The notes under the pieces: model-generated | Seen by the model: only the letters and a program-made list of their open reading frames with translations | Databases searched by the model: none | Told to the model about the DNA's origin: nothing | Shown here: piece after piece, positions 15,329-23,625 of the stretch | Position numbering within the stretch: the first letter of the stretch is position 1 | How the letters are laid out: every line of letters begins with the position of its first letter | Made by a program: the position numbers and the translations under genes | Assembly: GCA_946183925.1 (NCBI GenBank) | Contig: CAMHDS010000003.1 | Span: forward strand, 1-64,000 | Source of the DNA: an uncultured Fibrobacter sp. | Lineage (GTDB): Bacteria; Fibrobacterota; Fibrobacteria; Fibrobacterales; Fibrobacteraceae | DNA length: 64,000 nt | Reading direction: 5' to 3'

Positions 15329-17272
15329 ATGAAAAATCCAGTTCTCAAGTTTGCAATTCTCGGTTGTGGGCATATTGCCACCAAGATGGCGGCAGCCGTC
15401 AAGACTCTCGAAAAACGCGGCATGGGCGTGGAATGCTACGCGGTGGCGTCGCGCTCACTTGACAAGGCGAAAAAGTTTGCCGACGAATATGGCTTTGGGC
15501 GCGCCTACGGCAGCTACGAAGAATTGGCCCAGGACCCTGCGGTAGATTTGATCTACATCGCGACTCCCCATTCCGAGCATTACAACAACATCCTGCTTTG
15601 CCTGGAACATGGCAAGAACCTGCTGGTGGAAAAGGCATTTACCGCCAATGCCCTAATGGCCTCCGAAGTGGTCGCCTTAGCCGAAGAAAAGGGCGTGTTC
15701 CTGTGCGAGGCCATGTGGACACGATTCTTGCCTGCGGTGCAGATGGTCAAGGATTGGATTCTGGCCGGGAAGATTGGCAAGGTGGAAAGCGTGGAAGCAG
15801 ATTTTTCCATGCCGCTCTCGCATATCGAGCGGTTGCAAAAGCCGGAGCTTGCAGGCGGCGCGCTGCTTGACCTGGGCATTTACAGCCTCACGTTCGCAGA
15901 CATTTTCTTGACGGACGCGAAAATTTGCAAGGAGATCCCCGCCGCCGCGGGGATGACATCAGGTAGAGACTGTGTCGCAAATCATGTTGTGCAGACGAAG
16001 ACCAAGTGCGTTAAATTCCACACGTGTGTGGATGCCACGGACTGGATTGACCTGGTATATGCAGGTGGCCAGGTGGCACATCTCAAGACCTCGATGGTGG
16101 CGCCCCTCAAGAACGAAGGCGTCATCTACGGAACAGCGGGATTTATCCGGGTGCAAAACCTCAACGACATGGAAGAAATCCAGCTGTTCGATGTGGCCGG
16201 AAATCTGGTAGAGTCCGTAAGGCCGCCCCGCATCGAGAACTGCTACGAATACGAGGTGCTAGGCTGCAAGGCAGCCCTCGAGAAAGGCCTCAAGGAATGC
16301 CCCGAGATGCCCCACAGCAAGACCATGCAGATGATGACGCAGATGGACAACCTCCGCGCCGCATGGGGAGTGAGCTACCCCTTCGAACTCAGCCCGGGCG
16401 AAGTCTGGGACCGCAGCGGAGACAAGTCCTTCCTGGAAATTTTCGATATCGAGACCGGCGAATCAAAACTCCTCAAGAAATTCGACAAGGTCATCGAAGC
16501 ACCCAACTGGAGCGCCGACGGCAAGTTCCTCACCTATAACAGCGAAGGCCGCATCTATAAAATCGAAATCGAAAACGGTGCCATTACCGAAGTGCCGAGC
16601 CACTTTGTCGATAACTGCAATAACGACCACGTGCTCTCTCCCGACGGTTTAGGACTTTTCGTGAGCCACCACACCAAGGAAGACGGCCTTTCCCGCATCT
16701 ACAAGATTTTCTTTGACGGACGCACGCCGGAACTGGTGACGCCCCTTGCTCCCAGCTACCTCCACGGCGTTACCGCCGACGGCAAGATGCTCGCCTACTG
16801 CGCCGAACGTAACGGAGAATATGACATTTACACCATTCCCACTTCCGGCGGAAACGAAACGCAGCTTACGACGGCTTTCGGCCTGAACGACGGACCGGAA
16901 TACAACTGCGACGGAGAATACATCTGGTTCAATTCTGTTCGCAGCGGTCGCATGCAGGCGTGGCGCATGAGGTCCGACGGCTCCGAACAGACGCAGATGA
17001 CGCAAGACGCCCATTGGAACACATGGTTCCCGCACATTTCGCCCGACCGCACGAAAGTCGTGATGCTGGCCTACCACGAACGGGACGTGCGCCCCGGCGA
17101 ACACGTGCCCAACAAAAACGTAGAAATCCGCCTGATGACGGGCAGCGATAAGACCGGCTGGAGCGAACCCCGCACGATTCTAAAGCTGTTCGGCGGCCAG
17201 GGAACCATCAACGTGAACTCCTGGGCCCCCGACAGCAAAAAATTTGCCTACGTGCGCTACGAAAAGAAATAA
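15329..17272 (+). CDS. Fusion: Gfo/Idh/MocA oxidoreductase + TolB-like beta-propeller
   Basis: A 647-codon frame. Residues 1 to about 352 are a Gfo/Idh/MocA NAD(P)-dependent dehydrogenase: FAILGCGHIATKMA dinucleotide loop, IATPHSEHYNN, LLVEKAFTAN (EKP-like motif with Ala for Pro), ending WGVSYPFE, the usual end of single-domain members. Residues about 360-647 form a complete PD40/TolB-type propeller (APNWSADGKFLTYNSEGRIY, SPDGLGLFVSHHTKEDG, APSYLHGVTADGKMLAYCAERNGEYDIYT, WAPDSKKFAYV) that stands alone in other bacteria. A GC-rich REP-like palindrome sits in frame at about 15938-15962 (EIPAAAGMTSG). Both halves suggest carbohydrate metabolism. GAGGG precedes the ATG. Confidence 0.85.
   Translation: MKNPVLKFAILGCGHIATKMAAAVKTLEKRGMGVECYAVASRSLDKAKKFADEYGFGRAYGSYEELAQDPAVDLIYIATPHSEHYNNILLCLEHGKNLLVEKAFTANALMASEVVALAEEKGVFLCEAMWTRFLPAVQMVKDWILAGKIGKVESVEADFSMPLSHIERLQKPELAGGALLDLGIYSLTFADIFLTDAKICKEIPAAAGMTSGRDCVANHVVQTKTKCVKFHTCVDATDWIDLVYAGGQVAHLKTSMVAPLKNEGVIYGTAGFIRVQNLNDMEEIQLFDVAGNLVESVRPPRIENCYEYEVLGCKAALEKGLKECPEMPHSKTMQMMTQMDNLRAAWGVSYPFELSPGEVWDRSGDKSFLEIFDIETGESKLLKKFDKVIEAPNWSADGKFLTYNSEGRIYKIEIENGAITEVPSHFVDNCNNDHVLSPDGLGLFVSHHTKEDGLSRIYKIFFDGRTPELVTPLAPSYLHGVTADGKMLAYCAERNGEYDIYTIPTSGGNETQLTTAFGLNDGPEYNCDGEYIWFNSVRSGRMQAWRMRSDGSEQTQMTQDAHWNTWFPHISPDRTKVVMLAYHERDVRPGEHVPNKNVEIRLMTGSDKTGWSEPRTILKLFGGQGTINVNSWAPDSKKFAYVRYEKK
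15938..15962. repeat. REP-like palindrome inside the Gfo/Idh domain
   Basis: ATCCCCG and CGGGGAT flank a short GC centre and are followed by GACATC. The same ATCCCCG...CGGGGATGACA pattern occurs in the intergenic DNA at about 57812-57835, so this looks like an intergenic repeat inserted in frame into a gene. Confidence 0.5.
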
Positions 17273-17281
17273 CATCAAAAG

Positions 17282-17313
17282 AAAAAACTACTTCCTCACG
17301 GAAGTAGTTTTTT
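17282..17313. terminator. Bidirectional terminator
   Basis: A-rich arm AAAAACTACTTCC, TCAC loop, GGAAGTAGTTTTTT. It serves both the fusion gene (+) and the convergent GH5 gene (-). Confidence 0.85.
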
Positions 17314-17329
17314 AATATCCTCTGATCAC

Positions 17330-18463
17330 TTATTTCTTTTTCACCTTGCAGGCCGTATAGCTGTCCGGGTTCTTGGCCAAGAAGCCTCTGACCATCTCTC
17401 CGGAGGCGGTGAACTCTATGGACTCCGGAGTTGAGCCCGGAGTAAATGCCGCCGTGCCCTCCTTCTTGTTGCTCGCAGACCAGTTGGCCGAAGACAACTT
17501 GTTGGCATCCATCCAGTCTTGCCACGTCTGATTCTTGGCTTCACCAATCGCTCCATCGCCACTAGACTCAGCCGTACCCCACTCGCTTACGAAAACCGAA
17601 AGCCCCGCCTTCATTGCCTTGTCCGCATTACCCATTTCTCCATTTCCATGCGTCATGGCGTAATAATGGAAAGTGTAAGCCACATTGTGCTTGGGGTCTT
17701 CCACTTCTTTTCCAATAGCGGAATTAGGCGTTTGGTCCCAATAGGGATTACCAACTAAAATCAGGTTATCAGAGTGCTGGCGAATGACAGGAATAACCTC
17801 ATTAGCATATGTCCTAACCGCATCCCAGGACAAAAAACCGCCGCCAAAGTTGGGTAAAGAGCAATTCCCAGACCCATTCTTTAGGCAAGCCGGCTCATTG
17901 AATATTTCAAAAATGACATTGTCGTACCCACCATAGGTTTCCGCCATCTCGCCAAAGAACTGCTTGGCCGCTTCCAATTGGTCAACCGCCGTATGGGAAT
18001 GCCAGTCGATAATCACGTAGATGTCATTCTTGACAGCCGCCATTACCGATTCCTTAATCATTTTACGCTGGGCATCGGGATCCTTCATGAAACCACCAAC
18101 GCCCCAGTTTTCTTCAGTTCCAATGGCAAGGCGGATGATTTCAATCTTCATATCCCTGACCATGGCATCAATTGCCGCTTCGTTGTAAAAATCGGCACCC
18201 ACACCAGCAACGCTCCAGAACATGCTCATGCCACGAACTTGAACTTCCTTGCCAGCAGCTATACCATTGCAAGAGCCATAGATACGCCCAACCCCATCTA
18301 CCTGACCCGCCAAAAGCTCGCCATACTGGCTTACCGGCCCGACCCTTTCAGCAAGCGAGATATCGGTCTCTTTCTGACTAACTTCTGTAATATTTTCGCC
18401 ATCGCATCCCAAAAGCAGGAATGCACCAAGGGATATTGCGCCAATTAGCTGAGAAATCCTCAT
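17330..18463 (-). CDS. GH5 endoglucanase (cellulase), lipoprotein
   Basis: A 377-residue glycoside hydrolase family 5 enzyme. The signal peptide ends in a lipobox (LLLGC), so the enzyme is membrane-anchored rather than released, and it lacks the C-terminal VFDMxGR module of the other hydrolases here. Catalytic residues are the acid/base Glu in IFEIFNEPA and the nucleophile Glu in FVSEWGT; VRGMSMFW and VIIDWHSH are conserved substrate-cleft elements. It would cut beta-1,4-glucan at the cell surface. It is convergent with the fusion gene and divergent from the Pro/Ala-rich outer-membrane protein. Confidence 0.92.
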   Translation of the reverse strand: MRISQLIGAISLGAFLLLGCDGENITEVSQKETDISLAERVGPVSQYGELLAGQVDGVGRIYGSCNGIAAGKEVQVRGMSMFWSVAGVGADFYNEAAIDAMVRDMKIEIIRLAIGTEENWGVGGFMKDPDAQRKMIKESVMAAVKNDIYVIIDWHSHTAVDQLEAAKQFFGEMAETYGGYDNVIFEIFNEPACLKNGSGNCSLPNFGGGFLSWDAVRTYANEVIPVIRQHSDNLILVGNPYWDQTPNSAIGKEVEDPKHNVAYTFHYYAMTHGNGEMGNADKAMKAGLSVFVSEWGTAESSGDGAIGEAKNQTWQDWMDANKLSSANWSASNKKEGTAAFTPGSTPESIEFTASGEMVRGFLAKNPDSYTACKVKKK

Positions 18464-18616
18464 ATTTTACTCCATTTGTGAGCTGCTTTATGTAAAGTTA
18501 AACTTTTTCGAAAACGAAGACAAATCTGTCCAATCCTTTTCTGTTTACGGGCGTCTACAAAAAAAATGCATTTTTCTGAACCGCTTTTCGTTCCATTTAT
18601 CTATGTTTATGGTACT

Positions 18617-20176
18617 ATGAAGAAGAAACACCTTTTGCTTATCGCTCTCGGCCTGGCAGCCAGTGTCCAGGCTCAAAATGCACCAGCCAGCGCTGCAGCC
18701 GCACCGGCGCCGCAACCTGCTCCCGTAGCAGTTCCCGTAGCCGAACCTGCTCCAGCACCGATACCCGTAGCTGAACCCGCACCTGCGGCGGCTCCTACCG
18801 ACTCTGTCGCCGTAGCCGAACCTGCTCCCGCAGCGGATTCCACCGCAGCGCCTGCTACCGAACAAGTTGCCTCCGATAGCACTGCGGCACCAGTACCTGC
18901 TGATTCTGCAATCGCCGTTGCCGAACCTGCACCTGCGGCCGACTCTACGGCAGCCGAACCGACAGCGACCGCTCCCGCTGATTCTGCCGCTGCGGCTCCT
19001 GAACAGGTGGCTGTGGTCGATAGCGCAAAGGCCGTTACGGACTCCGTCGCTACGGATACCTCCAAGGTCGCCAAGGCGCCCGTGAATAAGCTGGGCGATA
19101 TCCTTCATGGCAATGCTTATAACACTGTCGGCAACGAAGCCGCCGCCTCTACCATCGGCGGAAATGTCGCCTTCCCCCATTTCATGTTCGGTTCCAAGCT
19201 GGCCTATTTCGACCCCGTTGAGCAACAGGGCGTAGTCGCCTTCGGCGACAAATGGACCTATTTCCTTTCCTTCGACAATAATGCCGATGCCAACTTAGGT
19301 CTCCTGACTGCAGGTATCGCCTTCCAGAAGTTCGGTGCTTCTTTGGATTATTCTCTGGGTAAAGCTTGGCGTTGGAGCGACCACGCCGACGGTACCGACG
19401 AGACCGAAAAATCCTCCGCTGCAGGTTCTGTTGTGGGTGCTAACTTCTCCTTGAACGTCGGCTCTTTCGACATCTTGTTGAGCGGACATTATGCAACCCC
19501 CTACGGAAACCACTTCCTCGAACAGCCCAACTCCGAAATCGAAGATGAGGCATGGGCCGCACAAGGCTACTTGGGAGTTTCCTACAGTGGTGATGTCTTC
19601 TACTGGACCATCGGCGTTGAAGGCCTCCGTAACGAATACAAGCACAAGACCAGCGTCTCTGAACTCCAGGTAAAAGACGGCAAGAACTACATGGTCACCA
19701 CCAAGACCACCCTATCCGACACTCTGGCCAATGTCTCAATCGTCCCGATGTTCACCCTGGGTGCCGCGGTTCTCAGCTCTGAAAATGCCAACGTGTATCT
19801 GGGCTTAAACACCTTCTTGCCCATGTACAACTACGACAATATTGAAGGCGTTAGTGACAGGCATCAAGATGCCCAGCTGGTCTTTGAGCCCAATATCCTG
19901 GGCGAAGTCCAACTCAGCAAGTACTTTATGGCATTCGGCGGAGCCAAATACACATGGACTGCCGCAGAATATTCAGACCGTGAACTTGGCGATGAAAAGA
20001 CAAAGAGCGTTTCCACCATCACCAATGGCACAACAGTAAACCTGGGCGCCCGCTTTGATTACGGTCCTGCCGCCCTAGAACTTGCTTTCACCAAGCAGTT
20101 CCTGGAGAATCCGTTCTCCGGCTTTGCTGAAAAAGACGCCATTGTGACAAGCCTGGGCGCCTTCATCTTCTTCTAG
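18617..20176 (+). CDS. Outer-membrane beta-barrel with Pro/Ala/Glu-rich N-terminal repeats
   Basis: From the ATG at 18617, 519 residues: signal peptide (MKKKHLLLIALGLAASVQA), then about 130 residues of degenerate VAEPAPAADSTA repeats, a likely extended periplasmic or wall-spanning linker, then a predicted beta-barrel of alternating hydrophobic strands ending in Phe (LGAFIFF), the usual outer-membrane C-terminus. The upstream ATG at 18566 is rejected because it would put 17 residues before the signal peptide. A TATGTT box lies 9 bases before the chosen start. Function unknown; possibly a porin-like protein. Confidence 0.8.
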   Translation: MKKKHLLLIALGLAASVQAQNAPASAAAAPAPQPAPVAVPVAEPAPAPIPVAEPAPAAAPTDSVAVAEPAPAADSTAAPATEQVASDSTAAPVPADSAIAVAEPAPAADSTAAEPTATAPADSAAAAPEQVAVVDSAKAVTDSVATDTSKVAKAPVNKLGDILHGNAYNTVGNEAAASTIGGNVAFPHFMFGSKLAYFDPVEQQGVVAFGDKWTYFLSFDNNADANLGLLTAGIAFQKFGASLDYSLGKAWRWSDHADGTDETEKSSAAGSVVGANFSLNVGSFDILLSGHYATPYGNHFLEQPNSEIEDEAWAAQGYLGVSYSGDVFYWTIGVEGLRNEYKHKTSVSELQVKDGKNYMVTTKTTLSDTLANVSIVPMFTLGAAVLSSENANVYLGLNTFLPMYNYDNIEGVSDRHQDAQLVFEPNILGEVQLSKYFMAFGGAKYTWTAAEYSDRELGDEKTKSVSTITNGTTVNLGARFDYGPAALELAFTKQFLENPFSGFAEKDAIVTSLGAFIFF

Positions 20177-20195
20177 TTTTAACATCTTCTCCTTG

Positions 20196-20233
20196 AAAAA
20201 TCCCGCAGGCGAAAACCTGCGGGATTTTCTTTT
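20196..20233 (+). terminator. Rho-independent terminator
   Basis: AAATCCCGCAGG, CGAAAA loop, CCTGCGGGATTT, then TCTTTT, 20 bases after the barrel gene. A second inverted repeat (ATCACGGG/CCCGTGAT, about 20279-20299) between here and the next gene has no U-tract. Confidence 0.9.
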
Positions 20234-20330
20234 CCTAAAATGGCTCACGTAATCAGCTCGTGCTAGTACTAAATGCCATCACGGGTTTATCCCGTGATCA
20301 ATTTCTCGAAATCCGATTTTATAAATAAAA

Positions 20331-21335
20331 CTAGTAGTTAATCGCTACATAGAAACTGCCGGCACCAAAGCGGCGGTCAAAGCTTTCGAAGCCGTCCCAC
20401 AAAGCATCCCAGGCAAGGCCAATTTCTAGCTGAGTGGCAGAATTTCTGAACATAATAACGCCGAGTTCTGCACCAGTAGCAAGACCAATGGCAAAGCTTT
20501 CATCACTGTCGTTATAATGGCCGTCTGTCTGGATACCAAGACCACCACCAAGCCCGATATAGGGCGTAATATTCCCAGTGCTTACAAAGTAGCGACCACC
20601 TATCAAGAAGGTCTCGTGCCATTCCCATTCGGAACCAAAGGAAATGTTCATATTGTTGATGATGGTGATGGCAGCATGGGGAATCACCTCAAAAATGCGG
20701 GCGTAATGGAACACAAAAGCCTGCTCCCAAGTCATGTCCACATCTTCACTCTCGTGGCATTCATTGCTATTGGAATACTTTTCGCAATCCTCCTCCTCAA
20801 AGTCATAATTGTGCCACATGGCCATACCGAGACCGTAACTCACGTAGTTACGGGTAGGACGCTTGTGAGCGAAGTTATCGTTAGGATCGTCGCCGCTGCC
20901 GCGCTCCACGGGAACCACGTAAACCACATCGGGGCCATCCTGATAGCCAGCTTCCGGAGCGTATGCTGCCGAAGCCGGAGCGTTACCTGCATCGAGATTT
21001 GCAAGAGCCGCTTTTACGGCATCGTCAATAGCCACGTCCAGGTCATCGACAGTGGGAGTTTTCTGACGACCGGACCCAACAACTGTACCGTCCTTGACCT
21101 GTTCCACCACCACCACGATGGAAGAACCCATGGTGCTGAGAGTCGTGCGGAGCTGTATGTCTGCCGACGATTCTACGGGAGTGTTACCCGTCTGGGCTAC
21201 AGCAGAACGCAGAATGGACATGACTACCTGAGGGGCGTCGGTAGAGAACTCCGCGCCGGAGGGCTCAAGAACCTGAACATTCTCAGCAAGAGCCATGGCG
21301 GCAACGGAAAAGAGCACTGTAAATATTTTTTTCAT
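20331..21335 (-). CDS. Outer-membrane protein with N-terminal periplasmic domain; intact paralog of the fragment near 48.4 kb
   Basis: A 334-residue protein: signal peptide (MKKIFTVLFSVAAMALA), an alpha/beta domain (residues 18-100; SADIQLRTTLSTMGSSIVVV) resembling lipoprotein-assembly or nucleotide-binding-like periplasmic domains, a linker, then a barrel-like C-terminal half (YVSYGLGMAMWHNYDF, ITPYIGLGGGLGIQ, FYVAINY). Its first 85 or so residues are almost identical to a broken copy at 48260-48536, where the codon for Gln35 is TAG. Monocistronic. Function unknown. Confidence 0.8.
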   Translation of the reverse strand: MKKIFTVLFSVAAMALAENVQVLEPSGAEFSTDAPQVVMSILRSAVAQTGNTPVESSADIQLRTTLSTMGSSIVVVVEQVKDGTVVGSGRQKTPTVDDLDVAIDDAVKAALANLDAGNAPASAAYAPEAGYQDGPDVVYVVPVERGSGDDPNDNFAHKRPTRNYVSYGLGMAMWHNYDFEEEDCEKYSNSNECHESEDVDMTWEQAFVFHYARIFEVIPHAAITIINNMNISFGSEWEWHETFLIGGRYFVSTGNITPYIGLGGGLGIQTDGHYNDSDESFAIGLATGAELGVIMFRNSATQLEIGLAWDALWDGFESFDRRFGAGSFYVAINY

Positions 21336-21459
21336 AATTGAACCCTTTCTTTCACTTTCGGGTAAAAATTAAAAAAAAGAAAAGTTCATGGGACCAATGT
21401 GCCCTTTTCTGTAACAGCATAGACTTGAATTATGCCACTTTTTATGTATTTTATAACAA

Positions 21460-23625
21460 ATGAATTCAACCTGGTACCTCAAAACGGCATTTTTTGCCCT
21501 TTTCTGCTTTTTCATGAGCTGCTCCTCTAGCGACGGGAGCGGTGCCGAAGAAAATGACGAAAATGAGGTCAACCCGGCTTTAGTGGAAGACCCTCAAATA
21601 CCCGGCCTGGACGAAAAAAAGCCTTCCATTTTTGATACCCTAACCGTAGAAGATGCTAGCGAACTTCCAGACTGTAACGAGGAACACAGAGGGACATTCT
21701 TTTTTGTAAGCGATGAGCCGCTCCCTTATTTTTGCATAAACGGCGAATGGCATAATGCTGCAGATAGTGCCAGTTTCAGTATCACCTGCAATGACGGACT
21801 TTTACAGGCCGTCGATAAAATTTTCCCCGTTGAAAACCCCTCATCGGAAAATAATGACCCCAACTCCGCATCATCGCAGAATTATGGAAACCCCTGGGAC
21901 CAGAACTACAACAACCAAGTGCCCACAACGCCTTCCGGTTTCGATTCTCCCATAACGGGAATTGCGCAGAAAGGCCCCTTTGTTCCGGGCGCAAATGTTA
22001 CGGTTCAAGAAGTGGATTCCTTCTTCGGTCACGAAATGCGACAGATTGCAGAAGGCTGCGTTGTTTCTAACAATGGGCAGTTTAGCCTTGGCAATGTACA
22101 TGCCGATTCCAACTGTGTAAAAATCAAGGTGACCGGATATTACAAAAACGAACTGAACGGTGGCACCTCTGCAAGTCCTGTAACCCTTGCTGCAAGAACC
22201 TGCAACCCTTCAAAGGCAAACGTGAACATCCTCACGCACCTGGAAATCCCCCGAGTGGACCAACTGCTAATGAACCATATCGATATCAATATGGCGAAAG
22301 CCCAGGCAGAACGTGAAGTTCTCGAGGCTTTCGGAATCAACGATGTCCAGCTTGAAAACACGTCCGCCGAAGAAATAAGCATATTCGAAGACAGCGATTA
22401 CAGTGCCGCCCTACTGGCTATTTCAGCCATGCTGCAGGGCGGCCGGGACGAGGGCGAGATGATGAATCTCGCCAACAATCTCGCCGAAGATTTAAAAGGC
22501 GACGGCGTATGGAACGACCCCAACTGGAAAATAAAAATAGCCGACTGGATTGTCGGAGTTGACTCTACCAACAAATACAGTCATATCCGAAGCAACGTGG
22601 AATCCTGGAATCTTGGACCCGTACCAAATTTTGAAAAATACATCCAGAACTTTTTCCCTATGGCCTACGGATTTGGCCCCTGCAACAGTTCAAACGCAGG
22701 CGCTGTCACCTTCGTGAACCAAGGTCAAAGCATGCATTTCGCCAACGATTACGAACATGCAGACCATTCGAGAGTACGCTTCATTTGCGATGCGGCACAA
22801 AACCGCTGGCGCACAGCCAACGCCCTGGAAAAAGACACCGCAGGTTTTGGTCCCGGTACCTACGACAAGGAAATCCGGGAAGGCCGGGTGAACCACGAAA
22901 CCTCTTACATCTACGATAGCGGCAAGTGGCGCGTCGCTACCAAGGACGAAGCCGACGGATTTACCGACATCGTGGAAGTCTTCAAAAGCCTAAAACCCAC
23001 AGACAAGGCTGTATTCATCATCCGCCATAGCGAACGCACCAACAGCACGGGCAAGAGCGGTCACCTCACCGAAAATGGTGTAAAGTACGCCCAGGAACTC
23101 GGCGGGCGGTTCAAGGAGGCGAATGGCACCGAAGATTTCTACTTTGCCTACTCAGGCTACACCCGCACCCAAGAAACCTGCGACAACATCGCAGCAGGCA
23201 AGGGCCAGACCAACTATAACCTGGTGGAGCTTGCCACACTAGATGGCGGCTGGTACGTGAAGGACTCCAAGAAATTGGAGGAATACTCCAAGTCTGCCGA
23301 CGGTGGCGGGTGGGCGGTATATTCCAAATATGCGTTCACAGGCTCATACTCCGACGCCTTCTACGACCTTAAGACCCGTAGCGAACAGCTCATCAGCGAA
23401 ATCAAGGGCAACTTGGGGAACATGAAGCGCATAAACATCATGTGTACCCACGACTACCTGTTGGTGCCCCTGCTGGCCTACGTGACAGACGGCCATGCCA
23501 ACGTGCGCTACCACGAAAAAAGAAGGTGGCTCAACTACATGTCCGGCGTGGCTATGATTATCTCCAGCGATGGAAGCGTCAACTACATCCCCGTCCGCAG
23601 CCTTGAAAAAGGCACCATGCAGTAA
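21460..23625 (+). CDS. Large lipoprotein with C-terminal histidine-phosphatase domain
   Basis: A 721-residue protein with a lipobox signal peptide (FCFFMSC-SS). An acidic linker leads to small modules common in Fibrobacter surface lipoproteins (LPDCNEEHRGTFFFVSDE, and GIAQKGPFVPGANVTVQEVD, a beta-sandwich start) and a helical region. Residues about 515-720 form a histidine phosphatase fold: FIIRHSERT carries the RH(G/S) phospho-accepting His, and YSGYTRTQET and CTHDYLLVPLL carry further active-site residues. A surface-anchored phosphatase is implied. A TATTTT box lies 7 bases before the ATG (leaderless). The 3' end overlaps the PL11 gene on the opposite strand by 43 bases. Confidence 0.82.
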   Translation: MNSTWYLKTAFFALFCFFMSCSSSDGSGAEENDENEVNPALVEDPQIPGLDEKKPSIFDTLTVEDASELPDCNEEHRGTFFFVSDEPLPYFCINGEWHNAADSASFSITCNDGLLQAVDKIFPVENPSSENNDPNSASSQNYGNPWDQNYNNQVPTTPSGFDSPITGIAQKGPFVPGANVTVQEVDSFFGHEMRQIAEGCVVSNNGQFSLGNVHADSNCVKIKVTGYYKNELNGGTSASPVTLAARTCNPSKANVNILTHLEIPRVDQLLMNHIDINMAKAQAEREVLEAFGINDVQLENTSAEEISIFEDSDYSAALLAISAMLQGGRDEGEMMNLANNLAEDLKGDGVWNDPNWKIKIADWIVGVDSTNKYSHIRSNVESWNLGPVPNFEKYIQNFFPMAYGFGPCNSSNAGAVTFVNQGQSMHFANDYEHADHSRVRFICDAAQNRWRTANALEKDTAGFGPGTYDKEIREGRVNHETSYIYDSGKWRVATKDEADGFTDIVEVFKSLKPTDKAVFIIRHSERTNSTGKSGHLTENGVKYAQELGGRFKEANGTEDFYFAYSGYTRTQETCDNIAAGKGQTNYNLVELATLDGGWYVKDSKKLEEYSKSADGGGWAVYSKYAFTGSYSDAFYDLKTRSEQLISEIKGNLGNMKRINIMCTHDYLLVPLLAYVTDGHANVRYHEKRRWLNYMSGVAMIISSDGSVNYIPVRSLEKGTMQ

